Assembly: GCA_021776435.1 (NCBI GenBank)
Contig: JAJFFW010000119.1
Location: forward strand, 1-40,492
Direction: 5' to 3'
DNA from: Parvularculaceae bacterium
Lineage (GTDB): Bacteria > Pseudomonadota > Alphaproteobacteria > Caulobacterales > Parvularculaceae
DNA: 40,492 nucleotides
In this document: in pieces, positions 7,767-16,908 of the stretch
How the letters are laid out: each line of letters opens with the position of its first letter
Numbering within the stretch: the stretch's first letter is position 1
The notes under the pieces: generated by a model
Databases searched by the model: none
What the model was told of the DNA's origin: nothing
Seen by the model: the letters and a program-made list of their open reading frames with translations, nothing else
Position numbers and translations under genes: made by a program

Positions 7767-8861
7767 ATGCCTTCGTTCACACTTTTTCGATATATCTCAA
7801 CGCGCACATTAGCTGGAGTGGGCGGACTCTATTTTATTCTCTTAACGCTAATTATTCTAATTGATTTAATCGAAAATCTCCGTTTCGCTGGAAAAGTCAT
7901 CGATGGTGACTTCGGTTTTGCACTGATACTCACATTCATGAGAATGCCGGGATTATCTCAAGTCTTGCTCCCATTCGTATTCCTGTTCGGCTCCATGTGG
8001 GCGTTCAACCAATTGAACCGGCATTCAGAAATTTCTGTGATGCGATCGGCAGGCCTCTCGGTGTGGAGGTTACTCATTCCTGCCGCGATAGTTGCAGCCC
8101 TTGCCGGGGCGTTCGTCATCGCAATATTCGACCCGCTCTCAGCGGCGATGATGTCGCGCGCAGAGCAAATGAAAAATGACATTCGCGGATGGAATACAAG
8201 CTTCGTAAGGGTGTTTGATGATGGCATCTGGTTACGTCAAGGCGGCGCCCAAAACGCGCTTATTATTAATGCGCGAGGATTTGATAATAGTGACTCTACG
8301 CTCACCGACGTAACGGTCTGGAGTCTGGGCGCCAAAAGCGAGTTTCTCGAACGCATCGACGCCCCCGTTGCTGTTTTGTCCGGACAGACCTTGGAACTGC
8401 GCCAAGCACGGCTCAATGCCATAGATGAAGATGAAGAACGCCGCAGCCCGGTTTACGCGATTCCAACAACCCTCACGCTCGACGATTTGCGAGATCGCGT
8501 CGCCTCACCCGAGACGATGTCGATATGGGAATTGCCCCATTTTATCCCCTTAGCCAAGGCCGCAGGCCTTCCCACGAAACGTTATGAGATCAGGTTTCAA
8601 GACCTTTGGACGACTCCCTTGAAACTTGTCGCCATGGTGTTGATCGCAGCCGCCTTTTCATTACGGCCCATGCGCATGGGCGGTGGTTTGCGCCTTTTTA
8701 GTTTTGCCGTCGGCGCGGGATTTCTACTGTATGTCGTGGCTGAGATCTCATCTGCATTAGGCGAATCCGGTGTTGCACCAATTGTTTTATCCGCCTGGGC
8801 GCCGGTGCTCGCGGCGACTCTCATAGCAACCACCAGCCTGTTGCATCTTGAGGATGGCTAA
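7767..8861 (+). CDS. lptG: LPS export permease LptG, 364 aa
   Basis: The partner of LptF in the LptB2FG complex. The same permease fold is visible: N-terminal membrane helices (GGLYFILLTLIILIDLIE and VLLPFVFLFGSMWAF), a periplasmic domain around residues 135-260, and C-terminal helices (KLVAMVLIAAAFSLRP, LFSFAVGAGFLLYVV). LNRHSEISVMRSAGLS is the cytoplasmic coupling helix that contacts the ATPase LptB. The ATG at 7767 lies one base after the lptF stop with a G-rich site (GAGGGG) upstream, so the pair is one operon. lptB is not in this window. Confidence 0.93.
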   Translation: MPSFTLFRYISTRTLAGVGGLYFILLTLIILIDLIENLRFAGKVIDGDFGFALILTFMRMPGLSQVLLPFVFLFGSMWAFNQLNRHSEISVMRSAGLSVWRLLIPAAIVAALAGAFVIAIFDPLSAAMMSRAEQMKNDIRGWNTSFVRVFDDGIWLRQGGAQNALIINARGFDNSDSTLTDVTVWSLGAKSEFLERIDAPVAVLSGQTLELRQARLNAIDEDEERRSPVYAIPTTLTLDDLRDRVASPETMSIWELPHFIPLAKAAGLPTKRYEIRFQDLWTTPLKLVAMVLIAAAFSLRPMRMGGGLRLFSFAVGAGFLLYVVAEISSALGESGVAPIVLSAWAPVLAATLIATTSLLHLEDG

Positions 8862-9109
8862 GGCACTGTTGCTTAAGTTTGCTAATGTCGGTGACGCGAC
8901 AAGAACCAGCATCATGTTCAGCTATTTTTCTTATCAGAAACAATAAGAACGATAGAAACCCGCAGGCCAGATTTTCAACCTTTTTTTAACACCAGCAAGA
9001 TGCAAAATACCGATTCGCAGATTGCGTCCGATTATGGACGTATCTCCCGAGCTCGTTTAACTCTATCCCGGCATCGCGTTTGTTTGATTCGCGCAGTGAG
9101 GAAGCCGTT
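8862..9109 (+). promoter_or_regulatory. lptG-lptD intergenic region, probable lptD promoter
   Basis: A gap of 248 bases without any convincing gene, AT-rich in its middle. It is long enough to carry its own promoter for lptD-surA-pdxA-rsmA. GAGGAA just before 9110 is the probable ribosome-binding site for lptD. I found no clear -35/-10 pair and no terminator after lptG. Confidence 0.4.
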
Positions 9110-11392
9110 TTGCGTCGACATCACCTGATCGCGCGGTTATTGCTGTCCACCGCACCGACTATTGTCGGCACGGCGAACCTGCATGCTCAGGGAATCGCCC
9201 AAGAAACACCCGATCCAAAAATTAACACCACCCCTGACACCGACACGATAGAGCAGATCGACGATGAAAAGGTTCTGTTCGAAGCTGATAGCGTTTCCAG
9301 AGATCAAGAAGACGGGCCGATTGTAGCCGAGGGCGACGTTCGAGCCTATTTCGGAGAACGGTATCTGCGTGCTGATCGCTTAGTTTACGACCCGGCGTCT
9401 GACATCGTCATTGCGGAAGGCAATGTATCAATAACCGACGAAAATCTTGACACCGTATTTGCCGGTAGAGTCGAACTGAGTGGCGACCTTCGCGACGGTA
9501 TTTCAGAAAACTTCAGCGCTTTGCTCGAAGACAACGCACGCTTGGCTGCAGATTCAGCGGTCCGTGAGAAAAATGCAAAAACGCGTTTATCAAAGGCCGT
9601 TTATACAGCCTGCAATGTTTGCAATGCGAATGGTAATGGGAAGACGCCGACCTGGAGAATAAAAGCCCTGCGAGTCACACGTGATGAGGAACGTAAAGTC
9701 ATTCGTTTCCGTCATGCTTTTCTTGAAATCAAAGGCATACCCATTCTCTACGCGCCATTCATTCAAGCGCCAGACCCATCTGTTGAGCGTCAATCCGGTT
9801 TTCTGACTCCGCGTGTAGGCGCCTCCAATCGTCTCGGTCTATTCACGGAAATTCCATATTATTTCGCGATTTCTAACCATCAAGACGCAACATTCTTTCC
9901 AAAATACACCGCCGAAGATGGTGTTCTTTGGCAGGCCGAATGGCGTCGGCGCGGCCGCAAAGGCTACCACGTACTCTCGGGCGGCGTCATCGACTTCGAT
10001 GATCCGGAAAATAGGGACCCAAACGCACCTGGGGTGCGGTGGCATTATTTCGGCAGCGGATATCATAATTTCGGAAAGAACTGGCGCGCCGGTTATGATC
10101 TCGAACGGGTATCAGACGACACCTATCTGCGTCGATATTCTGTCCGGCGTCGCGGTGATCTTCGCCAGGAACTGGATCGCTCTAGCACCAACCGCCTTCG
10201 CAGCAATGTGAATATTGCGTGGGCTGAGGGCGGTTCAAAACTCAATGTAGACAGTTTTCTATTTCAGGGGCTCCGTGCGTCTGATCGATCAGAATTAACC
10301 CCCTACGTCCTGCCGTTGATTAACTTTCAACATGATTTTTCTCAACGCGTCGCGGGCGGGCATGTGAGTGCGAATGCGAATATCGCTGTGCTCCAACGAT
10401 CGAGTGGCGCCGATTCCAGGCGACTTACGACAAACGCCCATTGGGAGCGGGAGAAGATCACCAAAAACGGCCACCGAATAAATCTGTTCGGTGAATTGCG
10501 GGGGGACGCATACTTTTTTGAAGATCTTGACGAAGGGACGGAAATTCTCCCCGGCGTCCCTGGGGATTCAACAGAATTTGAAACGCGTTTTTCTCCTACT
10601 GCCGGGGTTGAATGGTCCTATCCATTGACGCGAAAAGCCGTAGGAGCAAGACTCTTCCTGGAACCACGCATTCAGATTGTCGCCAGTCCATCGAACCGAA
10701 ATCGTGCTTCCATCATCAACGAAGATTCCCAAAGCATCGAATTCGATTATGCTGGCCTCTTTGATTTTAATAAATCAACGGGCTTCGACAAGATCGAGGA
10801 CGGACAGCGTATGAATGTGGGTTTTTCCGCATCCGCTATCTGGCCCAATGGAATTGAGGTGGACGCGGCCATTGGCGAACAATTTAGGCTGCAAGATACA
10901 GATGCTTTCAACCCATCTGCTGGCTTGGGAGAATCGCGGTCTGATATTGTTGGATCGTTAAATGTAAATTTCAATAACCGTGTGGGCATCGAAAACCGTT
11001 TTCGCATCAACAAAGATAGCGGTGATATCCAACGCGCTGAATCCGTAGCGTTTCTGAGAGCCTGGCGGTTGAACAGCAATGTCAGCTATGTACGCCTGAA
11101 TGAAGAAAATACCGCCGCCGCGCTCGTCAGACGTGAAGAATTAAATACTAATTTTGGGTTCAGGCTGACCAGACACTGGTCCTCCAATTTTGGGTGGCGC
11201 GCTGACCTGGTGGGCAACCAAACGATCACGCAAAATTTCGGTATCGACTACCACGATGAATGTTCATCTTTTGGCATCACCCTGCGCCGTGACCGGACTC
11301 GCGACGTAGGCCTGCAAACGAATAATGCTATCCTTATTCGCTTTACGCTAAAAACATTGGTCGACTCACCGCTTGCGTCACCCAGCATTTAG
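9110..11392 (+). CDS. lptD: LPS-assembly protein LptD, 760 aa
   Basis: The outer-membrane beta-barrel translocon that inserts LPS into the outer leaflet. A signal peptide is clear when translation starts at TTG 9110 (MRRHHLIARLLLSTAP, then HAQG as cleavage region). GAGGAA lies 6 bases upstream; a TTG at 9080 is in frame but has no ribosome site and breaks the signal pattern. An LptA-like (OstA) jellyroll occupies about residues 50-150 (EADSVSRDQEDGPIVAEGDV). The barrel begins after GIPILYAPFIQAPDPS and continues to the C-terminus in alternating beta pattern. Cysteines are few: CNVC near residue 170 and one near the C-terminus (DECSSFG), compared with four in E. coli. Confidence 0.93.
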   Translation: MRRHHLIARLLLSTAPTIVGTANLHAQGIAQETPDPKINTTPDTDTIEQIDDEKVLFEADSVSRDQEDGPIVAEGDVRAYFGERYLRADRLVYDPASDIVIAEGNVSITDENLDTVFAGRVELSGDLRDGISENFSALLEDNARLAADSAVREKNAKTRLSKAVYTACNVCNANGNGKTPTWRIKALRVTRDEERKVIRFRHAFLEIKGIPILYAPFIQAPDPSVERQSGFLTPRVGASNRLGLFTEIPYYFAISNHQDATFFPKYTAEDGVLWQAEWRRRGRKGYHVLSGGVIDFDDPENRDPNAPGVRWHYFGSGYHNFGKNWRAGYDLERVSDDTYLRRYSVRRRGDLRQELDRSSTNRLRSNVNIAWAEGGSKLNVDSFLFQGLRASDRSELTPYVLPLINFQHDFSQRVAGGHVSANANIAVLQRSSGADSRRLTTNAHWEREKITKNGHRINLFGELRGDAYFFEDLDEGTEILPGVPGDSTEFETRFSPTAGVEWSYPLTRKAVGARLFLEPRIQIVASPSNRNRASIINEDSQSIEFDYAGLFDFNKSTGFDKIEDGQRMNVGFSASAIWPNGIEVDAAIGEQFRLQDTDAFNPSAGLGESRSDIVGSLNVNFNNRVGIENRFRINKDSGDIQRAESVAFLRAWRLNSNVSYVRLNEENTAAALVRREELNTNFGFRLTRHWSSNFGWRADLVGNQTITQNFGIDYHDECSSFGITLRRDRTRDVGLQTNNAILIRFTLKTLVDSPLASPSI

Positions 11393-11404
11393 ATTATTTT
11401 GCGA

Positions 11405-11451
11405 CTGAGCCCATGCTCAGATGATTATTTCCGCTGATATCGATAGCGGAA
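11405..11451. other. Two small hairpins between lptD and surA
   Basis: CTGAGC-CCAT-GCTCAG (11405-11420) is a 6-bp stem. TTCCGCT and AGCGGAA (11429-11435 and 11445-11451) form a 7-bp stem with a 9-base loop. Neither is followed by a T tract, so they are unlikely to terminate transcription fully. They could adjust relative expression of lptD and surA, or be chance. Confidence 0.35.
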
Positions 11452-11474
11452 GCGAATGAAACTGACGGATTCGT

Positions 11475-12794
11475 ATGTTTAAAAATAGAGTTAATCTTTT
11501 GTTATCAATGACTTGTGTCTCAACCTTAATGTTGTCAGCAAGTTACGCTCAAACGTCAGAAACTGTTGAGGCTGTTGCCCCAATAGCTCCGGCGATGTCG
11601 GAATCGATCGTTGCGACCGTCAATGACCGGGTCATAACGACATATGACGTACGCCAGCGGATAAGGCTGATGATGCTTTCCGCAAATGGTCAAATCTCGC
11701 CGGAATCTTTACCACAATTAGAAGAACAGGCGATTCAAGACCTGGTCGATGAAAAACTCAAACTACTCGAAGCCCTTGAATGGGAGCTTGAAGCTGACAA
11801 GAGCGAGATTGAAGCAGAAGTCCAACACATGGCTGAGGAATCCGGTTTAACCGTTGACCAACTTTCCGAAGTGTTGACATCCCGTGGAATTTCCTTGGAG
11901 TCCTTTAAAGAACGAATCGAAGCGAGTGTCCTTTGGCCGCGATTGGTTCAATCACGTTTCGGCCGTAAAGTCCGCATCGATGAAGATGAGATCGAGTCGA
12001 CGCTCGAACGAATGCGTGACGATGCAAGCAATGTTCAATTTCTTGTTTCAGAGATTTGCCTCGCCGTTGACGACCCCTCACAAGCTCAGGCTTATTACCA
12101 GGGTGGATTGCAACTGATTGAACAATTGAGACGCGGTGTTCCCTTCGCCGTCATCGCCCAGCAGTTTTCTTCGTGTACGTCAGCTGCTGCCGGCGGCGAT
12201 CTTGGTTGGATTCGCGCTGGAGAACTGGCGCCGGAACTCGATAACGCCCTAAAGGCTTTACCGAATGGCGCAGTCACGAATCCGATCCCCTCAGAAGGGG
12301 CGTTCATGATCATGGCATTACGAGATAAACGTGAAGCGGTTATAGCGGGTGAGCCAAGTTTCACATTGGCTTATGCGGGAGCGCCGCTGTCTATGGGGGC
12401 GAGCGCCGCAAGAATAGCTTTGGAAAAATTACCTGCCGCAGACGCCTGCGGTGGTCGTGCGCAAAGGCAGGACCTCGGCGCAGGCGTTGGCATCGCTCTG
12501 GTAGAGAATATTACAGTTGGCGCAATCGACCCTCGGTTTCAGAGCGCAATCGAGGATTTGGAACGTGGCGAAATGAGCCCCATTCTCGAGGTTGATGGTG
12601 CTCTGCACGCCGTTGTCGTCTGTGATAAAGACGAAGGGTATGGCCTGCCGTCTCGTAATGCACTGGAAGATCGTCTCTACAGCACCCAACTGGCGCTTAT
12701 TGCGCAGCGCTATCTGCGTGATGTCGAACGTGATTCGACCGTTGATATACGTCGAAGCAAAAGGAGTTCGGCGGCAGCCGCCACTGAGCAATAA
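11475..12794 (+). CDS. SurA-like periplasmic peptidyl-prolyl isomerase, 439 aa
   Basis: A periplasmic chaperone for outer-membrane proteins. A signal peptide (residues 1-25, ending SASYAQT) precedes an N-terminal SurA domain (SIVATVNDRVITTYDVRQR). A parvulin-like domain follows, with GVPFAVIAQQFSS and AGGDLGWIRAGELAPEL. A second, more degenerate parvulin-like segment lies at about 330-410 (DLGAGVGIALVENI, EMSPILEVDGALHAV). The lptD-surA-pdxA-rsmA order equals that of E. coli, which strongly supports a SurA role; LptD is a known SurA client. Sequence identity to E. coli SurA looks low, so I leave the symbol blank. Confidence 0.88.
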   Translation: MFKNRVNLLLSMTCVSTLMLSASYAQTSETVEAVAPIAPAMSESIVATVNDRVITTYDVRQRIRLMMLSANGQISPESLPQLEEQAIQDLVDEKLKLLEALEWELEADKSEIEAEVQHMAEESGLTVDQLSEVLTSRGISLESFKERIEASVLWPRLVQSRFGRKVRIDEDEIESTLERMRDDASNVQFLVSEICLAVDDPSQAQAYYQGGLQLIEQLRRGVPFAVIAQQFSSCTSAAAGGDLGWIRAGELAPELDNALKALPNGAVTNPIPSEGAFMIMALRDKREAVIAGEPSFTLAYAGAPLSMGASAARIALEKLPAADACGGRAQRQDLGAGVGIALVENITVGAIDPRFQSAIEDLERGEMSPILEVDGALHAVVVCDKDEGYGLPSRNALEDRLYSTQLALIAQRYLRDVERDSTVDIRRSKRSSAAAATEQ

Positions 12795-12809
12795 TATGTA
12801 GAGGCCGTT

Positions 12810-13838
12810 TTGCAGTCGATGAACGACGCAACCAAGCTTCCTCTCGTCATAACAATGGGCGAACCCGGTGGAATTAGCGGAGAACTCACCGTTAAGGCTT
12901 GGGAAGCTCTTTCCAAGAGTGGTCCTGTTTTTTTTGTTATCGATGACCCTGATCGCCTTGCAGCGTATGGCGGGCTGGTCACAACAATCTCCTCTCCAGA
13001 GCACGCCGCCAGTGTTTTCGCTCACGCTCTTCCCGTTTTATCCCTTGATAAACCCGTCACCGCGACGCCAGGAATCGCCAGTCCCGATACGGCATTGAGC
13101 GTCATATCTTCAATCGAGCGCGCAGTTGCTTTGACTCTTGAAGGAAAAGCGTCCGGAATCATCACCAATCCAATCCAAAAGTCGGCGCTCACCGCGAGTG
13201 GTTTTAAGTTTCCGGGCCACACGGAGTTTCTTGGCGCACTGACAGCAAATTCACCAATGCCTGTTCATCGCACACGCGGACCAATCATGATGTTGGCCAG
13301 TTCCAAATTGCGGGTCGTGCCAGCAACGGTGCACATTCCGCTGAGCGAGGCGCCATTGCGATTAACCAAGGCGCTCATTATTGATACGGCTCGTATTACA
13401 GCCGAAGCGTTGCAATATGATTTTGGTATTGAGAATCCACGCCTCTCAATTGCGGGACTTAATCCTCATGCTGGCGAAGACGGTATATTCGGCGACCAGG
13501 AGCAGTCTATTATCGCCCCGGCGATTTCCGCCCTCAACGACTTAGGAATTGATGTGCTCGGGCCAGTATCGGCCGATTCCATGTTTCACGCCGAAGCCCG
13601 AAAGCGTTATGACGCGGCAATCTGTATGTATCACGATCAAGCCCTGATCCCCGTGAAAACTCTCGATTTTCATCAAACAGTCAATATAACGCTGGGGCTG
13701 CCGATTATCCGGACGTCTCCGGACCACGGAACAGCGCTCGATATTGCAGGACAAGGCATTGCGCGGCCAGACAGCCTGATATCAGCGATCCAATTGGCGG
13801 CATTTGTGAGCGAACACCGTCGAGCGACCAAGGGATGA
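12810..13838 (+). CDS. pdxA: 4-hydroxythreonine-4-phosphate dehydrogenase, 342 aa
   Basis: Catalyses the NAD-dependent oxidation of 4-phosphohydroxy-L-threonine in pyridoxal phosphate synthesis. Recognisable segments are MGEPGGISGELTVKAW, KFPGHTEFLG (metal-binding His), GLNPHAGEDGIFGDQE, YDAAICMYHDQALIPVK and RTSPDHGTALDIAGQG. Length is normal. GAGG at 12801 places the start at TTG 12810 with 5-base spacing; ATG 12819, three codons on, is the alternative. It overlaps rsmA by four bases (ATGA). Confidence 0.94.
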   Translation: MQSMNDATKLPLVITMGEPGGISGELTVKAWEALSKSGPVFFVIDDPDRLAAYGGLVTTISSPEHAASVFAHALPVLSLDKPVTATPGIASPDTALSVISSIERAVALTLEGKASGIITNPIQKSALTASGFKFPGHTEFLGALTANSPMPVHRTRGPIMMLASSKLRVVPATVHIPLSEAPLRLTKALIIDTARITAEALQYDFGIENPRLSIAGLNPHAGEDGIFGDQEQSIIAPAISALNDLGIDVLGPVSADSMFHAEARKRYDAAICMYHDQALIPVKTLDFHQTVNITLGLPIIRTSPDHGTALDIAGQGIARPDSLISAIQLAAFVSEHRRATKG

Positions 13839-14665
13839 GTGTTCCCCTACCCCCCTTACGAGATATCATTGAAAGGCATGGACTGGCGGCGAGGAAATCA
13901 CTCGGTCAACACTTCCTCCTTGATCTGAACATAACGCGAAAAATTGTCCGTGAGGCCCAGGTTCATGAAGGCGACCACGTTCTCGAAATCGGTCCAGGGC
14001 CCGGTGGCCTGACCCGCGCCCTTCTGGAGGCTGGCGCGCGCGTGACCGCCATCGAGCGCGATAGCCGATGTCTCGCCGCACTTGAAGAAATCAACGCCGC
14101 CTTCCCCGGTAAATTGACCGTCATGAATGACGACGCGCTGGTGATTGAGGAGCGCGACCTGCCAGGCGTCAACGGACCAATCAAAATTGTTTCGAACCTG
14201 CCATATAATATCTCGACCGAGCTTCTCATTAAATGGCTCAAGGCCGGACCTGCCCTGTGGTCGCTGATGACGCTGATGTTTCAAAAAGAGGTCGCTGATC
14301 GGATAACCAGCGCTCCCGGCCCGAAGACCTATGGGCGTCTATCTGTGATTTCACAGGCGGCGAGCGCCCCTCGGCGTGGGTTCGATTTGCCCGCTCGCGC
14401 TTTCACACCCCCTCCAAAGGTCGATTCCTCCGTACTCGTCTTCGAACCGCCTCGAGAACCGCCGGGAGATCTCACCGCCCTTGAGCGCGTTACGCAGGCG
14501 GCTTTTTCTCAACGGAGAAAAATGTTGCGTTCATCGCTGAAATCTGTTTTTGGCGCATCGACTGAAGATCACCTGATCGCCACAGCTTTGAAGCCAACCA
14601 TGCGTGCAGAAGAAGTGACCGTCGATCAATACCGAACCCTTGCGAAGATCGCCCAAGATATCTGA
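13835..14665 (+). CDS. rsmA: 16S rRNA dimethyladenosine transferase, 276 aa
   Basis: Also called KsgA. It dimethylates two adjacent adenines near the 3' end of 16S rRNA, using S-adenosylmethionine. KSLGQHFLLD, the SAM-binding HVLEIGPGPGGLTRALLEAG, the catalytic motif SNLPYNIST, and FTPPPKVDSSVL are all present. The C-terminal helical domain ends RTLAKIAQDI. The start overlaps the pdxA stop (ATGA), indicating coupling. It converges on an acyl-CoA ligase with only 12 bases between the stops and no visible terminator. Confidence 0.96.
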   Translation: MSVPLPPLRDIIERHGLAARKSLGQHFLLDLNITRKIVREAQVHEGDHVLEIGPGPGGLTRALLEAGARVTAIERDSRCLAALEEINAAFPGKLTVMNDDALVIEERDLPGVNGPIKIVSNLPYNISTELLIKWLKAGPALWSLMTLMFQKEVADRITSAPGPKTYGRLSVISQAASAPRRGFDLPARAFTPPPKVDSSVLVFEPPREPPGDLTALERVTQAAFSQRRKMLRSSLKSVFGASTEDHLIATALKPTMRAEEVTVDQYRTLAKIAQDI

Positions 14666-14677
14666 CCGATACGCAAT

Positions 14678-16300
14678 TCAAGCCGTCATTATCTCATGCG
14701 CACCATCAGCGAATTGTTCAACGAGTTTGAATTTCTGGATCTTTCCAGACCCGGTCAGCGGCCACTCATCGACCCAAATCCAATATGCGGGCGTCTTCTG
14801 GGGTGAAAGCCGTTCACGAATGAACGCTTTTAACTCTTTCGCTCCCGAGCGCGTGTCGCCGCTTGCGCGCATGAAACATGCGACCTGCTCACCCCATTTT
14901 TCATCTGGCACGCCGATCACCGCCACTTCGGCGATTTCATTATGTTCTAAGAGCGTGTTTTCAATCTCGGCAGGGAAAAGATTTTCACCGCCTCGAATGA
15001 TCATCTCTTTCACCCGGCCTGTGATTTTCACATAGCCGCGCGCGTCCATCGTTCCAAGGTCACCGGTATGAAGCCATCCTGCCGGGTCAATCGCATTTTC
15101 TGTCGCCTCAAGATTATCATTATAACCTGTCATGACCAGATAACCGCGCGCGCAGATTTCGCCCTGCTCACCAATCGGAACAATTGCATTTGTCTGCGGC
15201 GAGCGAATAGAGACCTCAACATTCGGCAGTGGTTGACCAGCAGTTTTCGTCAAATCCTCAATGGAATCGTCTGGCCAGGCCATAGTGATCACTGGCGAGG
15301 ATTCGGTCTGGCCATATACGATCTGAATATTTGAGCCAAGCACCTCATTCGATTGTCGCACCAGCTCAGGAGCAACCATCGCCCCTCCGGAGGTAATGGA
15401 GCGGATCGAGCTGACATCCCGCCCAGATTCTCTTACTTCCTCAATCATCGCAATGATCATTGTCGGTACGCCAAAATAATATGTCGCGCGTTCTCGCTCA
15501 ATGAATCCTCCAATCATCTCAGGGTCAAATATCGGCGCGAGTAAAATCGTTGTCCCTAGGCTGATTGATCCGAGAACCAGAACAGCGCACCCCGTCGTGT
15601 GGAAGAGAGGCATATTGTGCATCACAACATCACCCTCCCCGACCCCCGCTCGTGCGAGTGAGTCACGTGCATTCCGAACCAGCCCCTCATGATGAAGCAG
15701 GGCGCCTTTTGGAAAACCCGTCGTTCCCGACGTATATTGAATCTGCGCGACATCATTTGGGCGCACATTCGGTAACACGCCACCACTTTCGCCTTCAAAC
15801 AACGCGTCGTCATCTGTCAACACGATCGTGCGCAAGATCGATGGGTTATCAGCGCACGCTTCCACCGCAATCTTCTCCATTGGATTGCCACGAAACGATT
15901 TAACATAATAAAGAGCCTCAGCGCGTGATTGTCTGAGTACGAACTTTAACTCTCTGACCTGATATGCCGGATTGACTGTGACGAGAATCAGCCCCGCAAG
16001 AGCCGCCGCGAATTCAAGAAGCACCCATTCGGGCAGGTTATTCGCCCAGATCGCGATGCGAGCGCCCGGTGCATGGCGATTTGCAAGCGCACGCCCAAGA
16101 CGCTCCGTATCCGTTAATAAAGACTGGTAGGTCCAGACCCGGCCAATATTGCCGTCGAGAGTAAGCTCTTTAAGCGCCACAACATCGGGAAAGGCCGCCG
16201 CCGAGCGCCGCAGCATATCGCCGATCGTCATCGGCTCGATAGAATTATCCATTTGCGCGGGAAAATATGAATCCTTCAAGCTTATAGTATACATTCGCAT
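14678..16300 (-). CDS. AMP-forming acyl-CoA ligase (FadD-like), 540 aa
   Basis: A member of the adenylate-forming family that activates a carboxylic acid with ATP and joins it to CoA. The phosphate loop YTSGTTGFPKG lies near residue 190. IQIVYGQTESSPVI is the adenine-binding motif A5; GWLHTGDLGTMDARGYVKITGR and EMIIRGGENLFPAEIE (about 410-450) are the hinge and core motifs; the catalytic Lys is in LTGSGKIQKF near the C-terminus. The acid substrate is probably a medium- or long-chain fatty acid but cannot be fixed. The start is uncertain: ATG 16300, 16294 and later ATGs before MTIGDMLRR are all possible, and none has a strong ribosome site. It follows a hotdog thioesterase on the same strand. 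Confidence 0.88.
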   Translation of the reverse strand: MRMYTISLKDSYFPAQMDNSIEPMTIGDMLRRSAAAFPDVVALKELTLDGNIGRVWTYQSLLTDTERLGRALANRHAPGARIAIWANNLPEWVLLEFAAALAGLILVTVNPAYQVRELKFVLRQSRAEALYYVKSFRGNPMEKIAVEACADNPSILRTIVLTDDDALFEGESGGVLPNVRPNDVAQIQYTSGTTGFPKGALLHHEGLVRNARDSLARAGVGEGDVVMHNMPLFHTTGCAVLVLGSISLGTTILLAPIFDPEMIGGFIERERATYYFGVPTMIIAMIEEVRESGRDVSSIRSITSGGAMVAPELVRQSNEVLGSNIQIVYGQTESSPVITMAWPDDSIEDLTKTAGQPLPNVEVSIRSPQTNAIVPIGEQGEICARGYLVMTGYNDNLEATENAIDPAGWLHTGDLGTMDARGYVKITGRVKEMIIRGGENLFPAEIENTLLEHNEIAEVAVIGVPDEKWGEQVACFMRASGDTRSGAKELKAFIRERLSPQKTPAYWIWVDEWPLTGSGKIQKFKLVEQFADGAHEIMTA

Positions 16301-16316
16301 CCGCCCATTTTGTTTT

Positions 16317-16733
16317 CTAGGCCCGGTTCAACTGGATGATCTGTGTCTGCGTAACAATAGCGGCGAGCTTGCCATCTTCGCGCGTAATGTGTGTCTGCCA
16401 AACCTGCAGTGTGCGCCCAATATTAATCGGCGTGGTCACGGCGAACGCCTTTTGTCCCTTGGGAATTGGCCGAAACATATTCGTCTTGCTCTCGATCGTG
16501 GATGTCACGGCGCCTTCCGGCAGGTTTAAATAAGCGCCAGTTGCTCCCATATTATCTGCAAACGCCATTAAGGCGCCGCCATGAATGGTCCCAGGGATTG
16601 TGCAAAGATCTGGGCGCACAATTATTTCTCCCTCCAGCCGGGATTTCGTCGCCAAAGTCATTGTGACGCCCAGCAATTTAGCAAAGGGAGTATTGTTCCC
16701 ATTGAAAGCGTCTGCGTAATTTTCATCATCCAT
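16317..16733 (-). CDS. Hotdog-fold thioesterase, PaaI type, 138 aa
   Basis: TIHGGALMAFADNMGA carries the HGG motif and the helix acidic residue of PaaI thioesterases. STIESKTNMFRPIPKGQ, then GRTLQVWQTHITREDGKLAA, are the following strands. It probably hydrolyses acyl-CoA esters and lies 16 bases upstream of the acyl-CoA ligase gene, so the pair could set the balance of one acyl-CoA pool. I prefer the ATG at 16733 (MDDENYAD); an in-frame ATG at 16751 adds six residues and lacks a ribosome site. The 16733 start overlaps the stop of a short upstream open frame. Confidence 0.83.
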   Translation of the reverse strand: MDDENYADAFNGNNTPFAKLLGVTMTLATKSRLEGEIIVRPDLCTIPGTIHGGALMAFADNMGATGAYLNLPEGAVTSTIESKTNMFRPIPKGQKAFAVTTPINIGRTLQVWQTHITREDGKLAAIVTQTQIIQLNRA

Positions 16734-16905
16734 TACCGGGGCGCCCTGCATTGATCAGTCTAGCGACAAGAAGTGCGGTTTGTGCGTCACAGACACCGTG
16801 TCTGAACATGACATCGCCCAGATTCCGCGTCCGAAACTCGTCGTCATCAAGTACAAGATCAACTTCAGATTCGCCAGTAACGATCCTGCGCGCCGGACTT
16901 GAGAT
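16726..16905 (-). pseudogene. Coding-like open frame without a start codon, 59 codons
   Basis: Between the lipoprotein stop and the thioesterase start, the minus strand has an open frame of 59 codons bounded by TAG (16906-16908) and TGA (16726-16728). Its translation looks like real protein: RRIVTGESEVDLVLDDDEF early and GVCDAQTALLVARLINAG late, with mixed charge and no low complexity. There is no ATG, GTG or TTG except an internal ATG giving about 27 residues. It is in the same frame as the upstream lipoprotein after a double stop TGA-TAG. It may be a gene remnant, a 3' piece of a longer gene, or a chance frame. Confidence 0.35.
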
Positions 16906-16908
16906 CTA

